The notes under the pieces are model-generated. The model searched no databases and was not told where the DNA came from. It saw nothing but the letters and a program-made list of their open reading frames with translations. DNA of 64,000 nucleotides from Ardenticatenaceae bacterium (GTDB taxonomy: Bacteria > Chloroflexota > Anaerolineae > Promineifilales > Promineifilaceae), in assembly GCA_020634435.1 (NCBI GenBank), contig JACKBS010000017.1, positions 62,001 through 126,000 on the forward strand. Reading direction: 5' to 3'. This document shows positions 26,041 through 34,500 of the stretch, one piece after another (position 1 is the first letter of the stretch; each line of letters begins with the position of its first letter). The position numbers and the translations under genes were made by a program.

Positions 26041-26063
26041 ATAGCCTGGGGATTCATCCCCCG
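26041..26063. repeat. Palindromic repeat GGGGATTCATCCCC
   Basis: This is a copy of the CCTGGGGAT-type hairpin family, also seen at 11080-11099 and 62818-62841. It lies downstream of the ABA4-like gene on the minus strand. Confidence 0.55.
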
Positions 26064-26072
26064 ATTCCCGAA

Positions 26073-26522
26073 TTAAGCATCCATCGGCAAAGCGTCACCC
26101 GCGAAACGGCCGTACCACAGCAAAAAAATTATCAGGCCAAAAGGGCCAGTCATAAGGGTGAAGAACAGGGCGGGAATGCGCACCCAGGCAGGTGCGTTGT
26201 GGCGGCGGCATTGGCGGAAAATCCAGGCACCGGTGAACAAATCGAGCGCCAGCATGTGGGCCCAGCCTGCAAGGGCACCCTGCGGGCTGCTCAGCCCAGT
26301 GCGTACGCCTTCCAGGCTCATGATGTCTAGCTTTACTTCGCCGCCGCTGTTTTGGTCCTGGCGGATGGCGTTGATGATAGCCAACACATAATGCGCGGCG
26401 GCAATTCCCAGCACCGTGCTGGAGCGGCTGGACCGCTCGGTGAGTGGGTGATTGGGGGCAAACATCATCGCCAGCCAGAGTGGCATGGGGAAGGTGTTGA
26501 GATACTTGAAGAAGGTTTCCAT
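26073..26522 (-). CDS. ABA4-like (DUF4281) membrane protein
   Basis: A 149-residue membrane protein with four predicted helices. Family signatures are MPLWLAMMFAPNHPLT near the N-terminus, SLEGVRTGLSSPQGALAGWAHMLALDLF in the middle, and TGPFGLIIFLLWYG at the end. The plant homologue ABA4 is needed for neoxanthin formation, but bacterial members have no proven reaction. It is the last gene of an operon containing a carotenoid-desaturase-like enzyme, which supports a lipid or carotenoid link (inference). An aggagaaag ribosome site precedes the ATG. Confidence 0.78.
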   Translation of the reverse strand: METFFKYLNTFPMPLWLAMMFAPNHPLTERSSRSSTVLGIAAAHYVLAIINAIRQDQNSGGEVKLDIMSLEGVRTGLSSPQGALAGWAHMLALDLFTGAWIFRQCRRHNAPAWVRIPALFFTLMTGPFGLIIFLLWYGRFAGDALPMDA

Positions 26523-26604
26523 TACTTTCTCCTATGGGACTACAACGAATTGGAGTAACTACCGAATGGAAAAAAATTCGTTGATTACTTAAATTCTTTG
26601 TTGT

Positions 26605-28137
26605 CTACTGTTGCCCGGCCGTTTTTGGCGGTAATGGGCTGGCCTGCCAGAGGCGCAATGGGCGTTCCTTCCGACTAACTCGCTCGACCAAACTGGCTAC
26701 CCGCAGCCCACCCAGCGTAACACCGGCAGTGGATTGGCCAGGGAAGATGGAATCGCCCACCAGCCACAGATTTTTGATGCCCGTGGCAGGGCCACGTGCC
26801 TGCAAGATTGATTTTTGCGGGAAGCCGCCCACCATGCCAGACGGCCGTCGCGTGTAAAATGAAAAAGTGACTGGCGTGCCGGGCAGGGTCAGCGTGACGG
26901 CTGAACGAAGTCCCGGCAGGGCAAGTTCGGCAGCAGCAAGCAGGCGCTCGGTGTATTCGTCGCGGCGGGCGTGGTAGGCCGCTTTGTCGCTGGTGCGCAG
27001 CTGCCACCAGGGAGCAACGGCCGTATGCGTCGAAAGCGTTAGCGCACGATGACCTGCCGGGGCACGGCTGGAGTCGGTCGGATCAGACATGGAGACAAAG
27101 ACAGAATTGCCTTCGCCAAGCGGCCGTTTTTCGTCCACAATGATTTGATGATGTCCGGCAGTGGTGGCGGGCAGTTTGGTGGCATCGACGCCCAGGTACA
27201 GGGTGAATGCGCCCCAGGTAGCTTCGCGTTGGCGCACTTCGCGAGCCAGGGCTCGGGGTGCATCTTCGCCGAGCAAATCGCGCAGCGCCCAGGGGGTGAG
27301 GTTGGCCAAAATGTTGTCGGCTTCCACGCGCAGCCCTTTGTTGGTGTGGATGGCGTGGGCACGGCCGTTTTTCAGTTCAATTTTGGTGACCTGCTGGCGG
27401 AATAGAACCTCGCCGCCGTTTTGGCGAATCCAGGCGACCAATGTGTCCGACAGTGCGCCAATGCCACCTTGCACGTGGTTTACGCCACGCCGGGGCAAAT
27501 CCAGCGCCGCGCTGCCGTAGAGTGCGTTGGCCTGATCGCTGGTGGTTTGGGCTGAAATCAGCAGCTGCGCATCCACAAACGCGCGGAACAACGGGTCGTT
27601 GCTGGGCATGAGGCTGCCAATCGTGCGCAGCAGGTAGGGCAGGGACCGTAATGTTTGAGGGCGCACGGCACGGGCCAGGGTGTAAATGTCGTGTAGTGAC
27701 TCAGGCGGCCAGGGAAACGGCCGTGATGAAACATCCCAAGAAATATCGGCCAGCAGTTCCAGCGTTTGCCAAAATGGTTCGGTGCCCGGAAAGGCCGCTT
27801 GCCGTTCGGCTTGCCACTGCTGCGCATCGGCCCATTGGGTGACGGAACGGCCGTCTGGCAAATGCACCACCCACGCCGGATCAACCGGGTGGACGGGCCA
27901 GGTCAGCCCCAAAAGCTCGGCAACGCGAGCATGGGGGCCGCCAGGCGCAAACCCGCCTGCCAAAGTTGCCCCAGCATCAAAGCGATACTTTTGATGATAA
28001 AAGGTTCCGGCACAGCCACCGGGATAAACGTGCGCTTCCAGCACCGTCACGCGGTGACCAGCTTTTAGCAGCAGCGCTCCAGCGGTCAACCCGCCAATGC
28101 CCGCGCCAATGATGAGAGTGTGTGGCGTTGTGTTCAT
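26605..28137 (-). CDS. CrtI/CrtISO-like FAD-dependent desaturase or isomerase
   Basis: A 510-residue flavoprotein. The N-terminus has the Rossmann fingerprint TLIIGAGIGGLTAGALLLKAGHRVTVLEA, the middle has SLPYLLRTIGSLMPSND and GGIGALSDTLVAWI, and the C-terminus carries LWLVGDSIFPGQSTAGVTLGG, the typical flavin-binding end of phytoene-desaturase-type enzymes. Family members desaturate, isomerise or saturate polyenes. No other carotenoid biosynthesis gene (crtB, crtE) is in the window, so the substrate is open. The start at 28137 is set by homology. The gene lies in an operon with DUF1295, SRPBCC, SDR and ABA4-like genes. Confidence 0.85.
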   Translation of the reverse strand: MNTTPHTLIIGAGIGGLTAGALLLKAGHRVTVLEAHVYPGGCAGTFYHQKYRFDAGATLAGGFAPGGPHARVAELLGLTWPVHPVDPAWVVHLPDGRSVTQWADAQQWQAERQAAFPGTEPFWQTLELLADISWDVSSRPFPWPPESLHDIYTLARAVRPQTLRSLPYLLRTIGSLMPSNDPLFRAFVDAQLLISAQTTSDQANALYGSAALDLPRRGVNHVQGGIGALSDTLVAWIRQNGGEVLFRQQVTKIELKNGRAHAIHTNKGLRVEADNILANLTPWALRDLLGEDAPRALAREVRQREATWGAFTLYLGVDATKLPATTAGHHQIIVDEKRPLGEGNSVFVSMSDPTDSSRAPAGHRALTLSTHTAVAPWWQLRTSDKAAYHARRDEYTERLLAAAELALPGLRSAVTLTLPGTPVTFSFYTRRPSGMVGGFPQKSILQARGPATGIKNLWLVGDSIFPGQSTAGVTLGGLRVASLVERVSRKERPLRLWQASPLPPKTAGQQ

Positions 28138-28240
28138 AGTTTTAGTTGCAGGTGGCAGGTTGCAAGTGTTTAACTTTTCACTTCTCACTTTTTACTAATC
28201 ACCGATTATCGACCACCGTTCACGGATTACCGATTTCCGT

Positions 28241-29023
28241 TCACCGCTTCGGGAACCACGGAAAAAATGCGTTTGTGTTTTGTACATACGCCTCGTAGCC
28301 GGGTTTGCTTTGCTTGAGGTTTTTTTCTAGCAGGGCCACACCAGAAACACGGATGATGAGGATGGTCATCATTACCGCACCGAGGGCGGGCCAAATCGAA
28401 CCAGCCGCCAGAGAAAAAAGGCCAAAACCCCACCACACGGCCGAATCGCCAAAGTAGTTGGGATGCCGCGTGTAGCGCCACAAGCCCGTGGTGAGCAGCT
28501 TGCCCTTGTTGGCCGGGTTCGCCTTAAAACGCGCCAGCTGAAAATCACCGCCTGCCTCAAAAATGAAGCCGATGATGAAAACGGCCGTTGCCAACCCATC
28601 CAGCCAGTTTATGCCTCCCCCACGAATTTGAGCGCCGAGCAGGGGCGTGGAGATGAGCAGCATCAGCACGCCTTGCAGCAGAAAGACCTGGAAAAAGCTG
28701 AACCACCAATACCGCTCCGGTCCGTAATTTTGGCGAAACTTTTGGTAACGGGGGTCTTCACCTTTGCCATGGTTGCGCCACAGCAGGTAGAGGGAGAGGC
28801 GCAAACCCCACAAGGTGGCCAGGATGGCAATAAGCAGTTTACGGCCGTTGTCGCCGTCGGTCTGGCTAAAGTAAAACCAGGCCAAAACAACAAAGCCTGT
28901 GCCCCAGAACGGATCAACAATGCTGGCGTTTTTTAGGTAAACGCTGAGCAGCCAAAGCAGGGTCATAAGACCCGTGATAATGAGAAAGCCGCTGCCCCAA
29001 ATGGTTAAAAATGAAGGAGTCAT
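28241..29023 (-). CDS. DUF1295 (steroid 5-alpha reductase-like) membrane protein
   Basis: A 260-residue integral membrane protein of the DUF1295 family. Hallmarks are SIVDPFWGTGFVVLAWFYF, LWGLRLSLYLLWRNHGKGEDPRYQ, and near the C-terminus the cofactor-binding HPNYFGDSAVWWGFGLF plus PGYEAYVQNTNAFFPWF. Relatives are NADPH-dependent reductases or isoprenylcysteine methyltransferase-like proteins; a lipid double-bond reductase is plausible. It is 3 bases from the SRPBCC gene stop and thus part of the same operon. Confidence 0.85.
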   Translation of the reverse strand: MTPSFLTIWGSGFLIITGLMTLLWLLSVYLKNASIVDPFWGTGFVVLAWFYFSQTDGDNGRKLLIAILATLWGLRLSLYLLWRNHGKGEDPRYQKFRQNYGPERYWWFSFFQVFLLQGVLMLLISTPLLGAQIRGGGINWLDGLATAVFIIGFIFEAGGDFQLARFKANPANKGKLLTTGLWRYTRHPNYFGDSAVWWGFGLFSLAAGSIWPALGAVMMTILIIRVSGVALLEKNLKQSKPGYEAYVQNTNAFFPWFPKR

Positions 29024-29026
29024 GGA

Positions 29027-29503
29027 TTAGCCCTGGGCGGTTATGGCCGTTTCTGCTGGCTGTTTCTTGATGTGGTAGCGGGTAAGCCATTTTCGTGCAG
29101 TGAATAAAAGATAGAGGCCTGGTTGGTTGAACAACAGACGGGAAAGCAGCCCACGTCGCCCCGAATAATGGCTGTATTCTACATGCTCATGCACCTGGGT
29201 GGTGTGGGGCGATACGGCCGTAAACCGGTGCGTATGCTGCCAATGTCGCAGGGGACCGCTGGCCTGCGTGTCGGTAAAGCCGTGCCCGGAGACATCGCTG
29301 TGAATGGCCCGCCAGCGTACGGGCAGCGGCCCAAACCAGAGCGTAAATTCCGCTTCCGATCCGTCGCCCAACGGCTCGAAATGGTGAACCTGAACAAAAA
29401 TGGGCGGCGGGGTCAGCTTTTTGAGGATGCGCGTGTCGTGGTGGAAGTTGGCAACGGCCGTTTGCGGCGCGTTTACTGTGAATTTGTAGTCGAATGTTGG
29501 CAT
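29027..29503 (-). CDS. SRPBCC (START-like) ligand-binding protein
   Basis: A 158-residue protein beginning MPTFDYKFTVNAPQTAVANFHHD, then RILKKLTPPPIFVQVHHFEPLGDGSEAEF and HRFTAVSPHTTQVHEHVEYSHYS, the pattern of polyketide-cyclase/START-like cavities that bind lipids or aromatic polyketides. The ATG at 29503 is preferred to one six codons upstream because gagaag is at the right distance. It sits in the putative lipid/carotenoid operon between the SDR and DUF1295 genes. Confidence 0.75.
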   Translation of the reverse strand: MPTFDYKFTVNAPQTAVANFHHDTRILKKLTPPPIFVQVHHFEPLGDGSEAEFTLWFGPLPVRWRAIHSDVSGHGFTDTQASGPLRHWQHTHRFTAVSPHTTQVHEHVEYSHYSGRRGLLSRLLFNQPGLYLLFTARKWLTRYHIKKQPAETAITAQG

Positions 29504-29544
29504 AGTCTTCTCACTTATCATTGAGCAATGGGGTAGTTGCGTAA

Positions 29545-30183
29545 TTACACTAAGTCTAGCTGTCCGCTGTGCCCCGTGTCATACGCGGCCAGGATGCGTT
29601 TGGCTACTTTTTCTGGCGGGGCGGCGTCTTTGGGTAGGCGAATCGGCAGCTTGTCCCAGAACGATGTGGCCACAGCGCCCGGCCGCACCAGAGTGATTTT
29701 CTTGCCGCGCAGCTCTTTTTGTAGGGAACCAACAAACGCTTCTAGGCCTGCTTTGGCGGCTACGTAAGCCGAGAATTTGGGCAGCTTCAGCCGCTCGCTC
29801 ACTGCGCCGAGGTAGACCAGATGGGCATCGTCGGCCAGGAGGGGCAGGCTGTGTTTGGTGGTCAGGAACGGGCCGGTGAGGTTGGCGTCCAGGATGCGCT
29901 GCCAGCTGGCCAGATCGAAGTCCACAACGGCCGTTGTCTTAATGTCACCCGCGGCGTAAATCCACAAGTTGATCTGGTCTACTTCAAAGCTAGCGGCGTG
30001 AACGGCCGTTTGCACATCATATTCGCGGGCTACATCGGCTGTAAAGAGATAATTGCAGTTATGCGCCGCATCCTCGGGATGGCGACCAATGCCGATGACG
30101 GTCCAGCCGTTGGCTTGCAGTTCTTGCGCCACAGCTCGGCCAATCCCGCCGCTGACGCCCCAAATCATTGCTATTTTTGGCAT
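29545..30183 (-). CDS. Short-chain dehydrogenase/reductase, first gene of the lipid operon
   Basis: A 212-residue SDR with MIWGVSGGIGRAVAQELQANGW (cofactor loop), a modified NAG motif (YAAGD) and YVAAKAGLEAFVGSL (YxxxK). The general fold is sure; the substrate is unknown. It is preceded by an excellent promoter (30202-30229) and an aggaga ribosome site. It probably leads a five-gene operon ending at 26073. Confidence 0.83.
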   Translation of the reverse strand: MPKIAMIWGVSGGIGRAVAQELQANGWTVIGIGRHPEDAAHNCNYLFTADVAREYDVQTAVHAASFEVDQINLWIYAAGDIKTTAVVDFDLASWQRILDANLTGPFLTTKHSLPLLADDAHLVYLGAVSERLKLPKFSAYVAAKAGLEAFVGSLQKELRGKKITLVRPGAVATSFWDKLPIRLPKDAAPPEKVAKRILAAYDTGHSGQLDLV

Positions 30184-30201
30184 AGGTATCTCCTGATCAA
30201 A

Positions 30202-30229
30202 ATTATAGCATTTGCACAGTTTTTGTCAA
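30202..30229 (-). promoter_or_regulatory. Consensus sigma70 promoter of the SDR-to-ABA4-like operon
   Basis: On the minus strand, perfect TTGACA (30229-30224) and perfect TATAAT (30207-30202) are separated by 16 bases, about 18 bases before the ATG at 30183. It is the best promoter match in the window. Confidence 0.8.
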
Positions 30230-30291
30230 TATATTTGGCATAATGTGGACAAGATGGCCCGAAAAAGTTGGACAGATTAGCCTGTGCCAAA

Positions 30292-30323
30292 AAAATGCGC
30301 TCTGGTGAAGCCAGAGCGCATTT
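30292..30323 (-). terminator. Rho-independent terminator after the fasciclin gene
   Basis: A 13-base stem AAATGCGCTCTGG and its complement around a short loop, followed on the minus strand by a run of seven T. It lies about 110 bases past the stop of the fasciclin lipoprotein gene. Confidence 0.75.
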
Positions 30324-30366
30324 GCATCAAAAAGAGGAAAGTTTGAACGAAGTTTGTGAGTTTTAG

Positions 30367-30426
30367 AATTCCCCGGAAACTCAGCAGCACAGGTTGAGAA
30401 GCCTATTAAATGGTTTCCGGGGAATT
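30367..30426. repeat. Hairpin element AATTCCCCGGAAAC, copy 3, directly after a stop codon
   Basis: Arms AATTCCCCGGAAAC (30367-30380) and its complement (30413-30426) belong to the same family as 15210-15265 and 16534-16589, with compensatory change in both arms. It abuts the stop of the fasciclin gene at 30433. Confidence 0.75.
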
Positions 30427-30432
30427 AATTGA

Positions 30433-31878
30433 TTACGGCAGCAGCACCGTGTCAATCACGTGGATGATGCCGTTGTCGGTCATGATGTCGGCGATGATAA
30501 TGGTGGTGGTTTGGTTGAGCGTGACGGTGCTCATCTCTTCCATTACCTCGATTTGGCCGCCTTGCAAGGTGGTTAATGGGCTCATACTGGCAATGTTAGC
30601 GGAGGTGATTTCTCCATCAACCACATGGTAGAGCAGGATGTCGGTCAATGCGCCTTCGGGGTCCGCCAATAAGGTTTCGATGGTGCCTTCGGGCAGGGCG
30701 GCAAAGGCGTCATCGGTGGGGGCAAAGACGGTAAAGGGTCCTTCGCCAGATAGGGTTTCCACCAGACCAGCCGCTTCCAGGGCAGCAACGAGGGTCGTGA
30801 AACGGCCGTCGGCCACAGCAGCGTCTACAATTGTTACCGGCGCAGGCGGCAGCAGCACACCATCAATCACGTGAATGATGCCGTTGCTGGCTTCGATGTC
30901 GGTCATGATTACCTGCACCGAATCATTCAGGATGACGTTGCCATCTTCCACAGCAATGGTGATCTCCTTGCCTTGCAGCGTGGTGGCTGATTCGAGCGTC
31001 ACCACCGTCTCAGCAGGGACGATGCCATCAACCACATGGTAGAGCAGAATGTCGGTCAGTGCGCCTTGCGGGTCTTCTAGCAATGCTTCTACGGTACCTT
31101 CGGGCAGGGTGGCAAAGGCGTCATCGGTAGGGGCAAAGACGGTAAAGGCACCTTCACCAGAGAGGGTTTCTACCAGGCCCGCCGCATCGAGGGCCGCAAC
31201 CAGGGTCGTGAAACGGCCGTCGGCCACCGCAATCTCCGCAATCGAAGGTGCCATCTCGGCTTCAGACTCGGCCGTCATGCTGGGCGGCAGCAGCACACCG
31301 TCAATCACGTGAATCACCCCGTTAGACGCTTCGATGTCGGTGATAATGACCTGGACGGTATCGTTGAGGAAGACATTGCCATCCTCGACAGTAATCGTCA
31401 CATCTTCACCTTCTAAAGTGGTAGCCGAATCCAGCGTCACCACTGTTTCAGCCATCACCGCGCCATCAACTACATGATAGAGCAGCACGTCGGTCAGCGC
31501 GCCTTCGGGATCGGCCAGCAGGCTCTCAACGGTGCCTTCGGGCAGCGCGGCAAAAGCGTCATCGGTGGGAGCAAAAACGGTAAATGGACCTTCGCCAGAG
31601 AGGGTTTCAGCCAGACCCGCGGCTTGAACGGCCGTTACCAGGGTGGTGAAACGGCCGTCGGCCACGGCAATGTCAACAATGGTGCCCATTTCTTCGGCCA
31701 TCGGTTCTTCGGTGGGCTCCTCAGTCATCTCTTCTTCCATCGGCTCTTCCATTGCTTCCTCGGTGGGGGCAGCGGTGGGTTCAGCCGTGGGCACAACAGC
31801 TTCCGGCTCGCTCGCGCCGCAGGCGGCCAGGAACAAGGTAAATACAAGCAGTAAAACAAGCGATTTTAAGTTTTTCAT
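30433..31878 (-). CDS. Lipoprotein with three fasciclin (FAS1) domains
   Basis: A 481-residue lipoprotein. The signal peptide ends in the lipobox LAAC, followed by an acidic, Pro/Glu/Thr-rich linker (about 25-65). Three FAS1 domains follow, each with the pattern VADGRFTTLV.A...AGL.ETLSGEGPFTVFAPTDDAFA.LPEGT, then LLYHVVDG and IHVIDGVLLPP. The domains are very similar at the DNA level, indicating recent tandem duplication. Each carries an octamer at the same place (DGR codons). FAS1 domains mediate adhesion in biofilms and surface attachment. A terminator lies downstream. Confidence 0.92.
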   Translation of the reverse strand: MKNLKSLVLLLVFTLFLAACGASEPEAVVPTAEPTAAPTEEAMEEPMEEEMTEEPTEEPMAEEMGTIVDIAVADGRFTTLVTAVQAAGLAETLSGEGPFTVFAPTDDAFAALPEGTVESLLADPEGALTDVLLYHVVDGAVMAETVVTLDSATTLEGEDVTITVEDGNVFLNDTVQVIITDIEASNGVIHVIDGVLLPPSMTAESEAEMAPSIAEIAVADGRFTTLVAALDAAGLVETLSGEGAFTVFAPTDDAFATLPEGTVEALLEDPQGALTDILLYHVVDGIVPAETVVTLESATTLQGKEITIAVEDGNVILNDSVQVIMTDIEASNGIIHVIDGVLLPPAPVTIVDAAVADGRFTTLVAALEAAGLVETLSGEGPFTVFAPTDDAFAALPEGTIETLLADPEGALTDILLYHVVDGEITSANIASMSPLTTLQGGQIEVMEEMSTVTLNQTTTIIIADIMTDNGIIHVIDTVLLP

Positions 31879-32226
31879 GGTTTTCTTCGACTCCTTATTG
31901 TGGACACAAATAGTTGCTTTGGTAGTAGTGTGTCCCGGTTTTTAGTGAAAGTTTTCCCCGGCAACTGTGCGCACAATGGCCGGATGTGCCTGTCAGGCAT
32001 TTCTGTACAGTGAGGGCGATGTTTGTTCACCCTTTGCACAGAATTACGACAAGCTGTTCACTTTGTACTTGTCGTGTCCGGGTTTTGTTAAGCTTTAGCT
32101 CATAAACCGATTGTTCAGGAGTGAATGAATTGCGGGGGGTAGAACGCGAAGAAAACTGAAGGTGCGACGTACTTCTTTGAGAGGTTTGGCCAGGTTAACG
32201 GGCGATGGAAGTGCATTACACTAGGC
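31879..32226. other. Gene-free spacer upstream of the fasciclin gene
   Basis: This 348-base spacer holds a single arm of the TTTTCCCCGG hairpin family (about 31952), two similar GTGTCCCGGTTTT-like segments (about 31929 and 32075), and a half copy of the GGTGCGACG repeat (about 32158). I see no coding frame or RNA gene. Confidence 0.45.
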
Positions 32227-33348
32227 TTACTCTGTTGCTTTCTCTGCATTAAGGAGGGCGGCAAACGGAGCGAAGCGTTGGGGATTGGAGAGGATGTCTG
32301 TAGAGTCGCAGAGCTGGTCCAGGCTGCCCAGGCCGCGCGGCAGGGCACGTACTTGCGGGTCCTGAATCTGATCGTAAAGGGCATTGGCGTACCGATCGGT
32401 GTGAATGATGCGATACGGCCGTTCGTAAAACCATCCCTCTTCTTCAGGCAAAAATTCCGTTAATTTTAGCTCGTTGTGCCAGCGGGCCAGGTAGAGATAC
32501 GCCTGGTTGAGCGCCTGCTCCCGTTGTGACCAATCGGTTGCCTGCCAGACCTGGTCAAACAAAGGCAACAGATCAACCGCGCAAGGCAGTTGGGCAAACG
32601 CGGTGCCAAACCACTTAATGTACGGCGCGTACGCTTTTTCCAACAGAAATGCCAGCCGCATCAGGTTTTGGATTTGCCGGGCGGCAATCAGGCGGGAGCC
32701 GAGATCATCGCCTACATCCCCCGTGCGCCCGACAAATGGCTCTTCCTGCGCCAGCCGATTCCACTGCCCGGCCAGCACGTACAGCCAGATGTCATGTGGA
32801 TAAAAGTGCAGCTGCTCGCGAACGGCCGTTACCTCACCCACGGCATCATGAAACAAACGGCCGTAGCGCACCGTGGCCAATTTTTGGGCAGGCAGCAGCA
32901 GCCAATCGATGGGTTGCATAGGGCGCTGGATGTCTAGTGCCAGATATACCTTAAAAAAGCGGGCCGCCGTGGTCAATTCCACCAGGTGGTTCACGGGGTG
33001 CTGGTGGGTAAATTCCAGATTGGTAGTGCCATCGGGATGACGGCCGTAATTTGTGGGGTAGCCCAAAACGGTCAGGGGCAGCTCCTGGCGCAGCATCTGG
33101 TCGATAGTGGGTGCCTGGCTGGCCAAATCTTCTTCGCTCAAGAATAGAGTGAGGCGAGGTCCCCAGTCGTGGTCACGCGATTGGGGCGTGTCGAAGCCCA
33201 GCACATCCGAGCCGCCGCCCAGCCGTCCGGCGGCGTAGCGCAGAGCAGGAAAATGGTGGTTGAGCAACGGCCGTACGGCCTCCGCAAAAAATGTTTGGCA
33301 AAGCTCCAGCCCCTTCACAAACGGCAGCTGCATGATCGGCACATTCAT
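32227..33348 (-). CDS. DUF4037 nucleotidyltransferase-like protein
   Basis: A 373-residue protein of the DUF4037 type. The N-terminal part has AGRLGGGSDVLGFDTPQSRDHDWGPRLTLFL, a nucleotidyltransferase-like active-site region with a Gly-rich loop and acidic residues. The remainder is helical (QPIDWLLLPAQKLATVRYGRLFHD, IQNLMRLAFLLEKAYAPYIKWFG). The function is unknown; relatives occur with streptomycin- or aminoglycoside-type NTases. The ATG at 33348 is chosen over a TTG at 33357, although an AAGGAG site would allow either. It is divergent from the 33435 gene. Confidence 0.75.
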   Translation of the reverse strand: MNVPIMQLPFVKGLELCQTFFAEAVRPLLNHHFPALRYAAGRLGGGSDVLGFDTPQSRDHDWGPRLTLFLSEEDLASQAPTIDQMLRQELPLTVLGYPTNYGRHPDGTTNLEFTHQHPVNHLVELTTAARFFKVYLALDIQRPMQPIDWLLLPAQKLATVRYGRLFHDAVGEVTAVREQLHFYPHDIWLYVLAGQWNRLAQEEPFVGRTGDVGDDLGSRLIAARQIQNLMRLAFLLEKAYAPYIKWFGTAFAQLPCAVDLLPLFDQVWQATDWSQREQALNQAYLYLARWHNELKLTEFLPEEEGWFYERPYRIIHTDRYANALYDQIQDPQVRALPRGLGSLDQLCDSTDILSNPQRFAPFAALLNAEKATE

Positions 33349-33394
33349 TTTGGGCAAAATCTCCTTTGATTTGAATTTTATTCTAGCTGATCCT

Positions 33395-33403
33395 TGTTAT
33401 AAT
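33395..33403 (+). promoter_or_regulatory. Extended -10 promoter for the 33435 gene
   Basis: TGTTATAAT is a perfect extended -10 (TGnTATAAT) 31 bases before the ATG. No -35 at standard spacing is evident, which is normal for extended -10 promoters. Confidence 0.55.
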
Positions 33404-33434
33404 CCAACTCAATCTATGCCACCCGGAGAGAGAG

Positions 33435-34496
33435 ATGAATCAACAATATCCCGACGACGTGTCGCGTTTGTTGGCGCAGGCCCGTGCTTTATTGCAGGAA
33501 GATGACTATGGACAGCTCGATGCGGCTGCTCTCTGTTTTGAAGTTCTGGCCAACTTTCCTGAGCTGAAAGATGCGGCCGAATTGGTTCTGGAAGCGTTTA
33601 GCGATCCGTGGCTGATTCGCGACAATCGTAAGGCCATCGGGCGGCATGTAGATGAGTGGGACGACCGTGCCTGGCAGCAGCGGCGACGATTAGCGCTTTC
33701 GTTTCGTTACACCAGCCGGTGGGAATGGGAAGCGCCAGACGGCTCCGTGTGCCTCGACCTGGATGAGATGATACCGGATGATGTGCGCGATATGTTGGAA
33801 GAAGGGCGCGGCCAGCTGCTGCAAGATTATTTGTTGGGGCAGTTGCGCGGCAGTGAAATGGCCTGGTCGATTTTTCTGGAAGCGGTGAAGCGTACGGCCG
33901 AACCGGATCGTACGCTTCTGTGGATCGGAAATCTATATGCCGACCAGGGTTACTTTGCCGAGGCGGTCGATGTGCTGGAAATGCTGCTGGCGCAGTTCCC
34001 TGAAGCGGAAAACGGCCGTCGCCTGTGGGCCGAGGTGCGGTGGTGGTGCGATTATCAGGACCGCATTCCGTGGATTCCGCCACGCACCCAGCCAAACGGC
34101 CGTCGCTACCGCCAGATGATGGCCCAGGTTGATCCGGCCTTTGCCGCCGATCCCGAAGACAATGCTCCCTTCGAACATACCCCCCCAAACATGGACAAAT
34201 TGCCGGATGATTTTGTGTTACCCTCACCGGTACAGGAAGGGCTGATTGCCCGTGTGGAAGAGGCGCTGGCTGGTTTGCCGGATGATGTGAGCTGGAAAAC
34301 GGCCGTTGACTGGAGTTATCTGGACAAGCTAGAAAACGGCGACATCGACGCGACCCAATTCCCCGAGTGGGCACAATATCTACTGCTAGAAATTGACGAT
34401 CCGCGGCAAGAGCTGTTCCTCAAGCAGTACCTGCTTAGCTACCTCGCCAACCCGCCCCTCTTTGAAGACGATGAGGACGAAGACACCTCAATTTGA
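33435..34496 (+). CDS. Hypothetical helical-repeat protein
   Basis: A 353-residue soluble protein without a recognisable family. Residues 8-60 (LLAQARALLQEDDYGQLDAAALCFEVLANFPEL) and 160-200 (LLWIGNLYADQGYFAEAVDVLEMLLAQFPEAENG) are TPR-like. The C-terminus is very acidic (EDDEDEDTSI). It could be a scaffold or regulator. A strong GGAGAGAGAG ribosome site and an extended -10 box precede the ATG. The stop converges with the next gene at only 4 bases distance. Confidence 0.7.
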   Translation: MNQQYPDDVSRLLAQARALLQEDDYGQLDAAALCFEVLANFPELKDAAELVLEAFSDPWLIRDNRKAIGRHVDEWDDRAWQQRRRLALSFRYTSRWEWEAPDGSVCLDLDEMIPDDVRDMLEEGRGQLLQDYLLGQLRGSEMAWSIFLEAVKRTAEPDRTLLWIGNLYADQGYFAEAVDVLEMLLAQFPEAENGRRLWAEVRWWCDYQDRIPWIPPRTQPNGRRYRQMMAQVDPAFAADPEDNAPFEHTPPNMDKLPDDFVLPSPVQEGLIARVEEALAGLPDDVSWKTAVDWSYLDKLENGDIDATQFPEWAQYLLLEIDDPRQELFLKQYLLSYLANPPLFEDDEDEDTSI

Positions 34497-34500
34497 CTGA

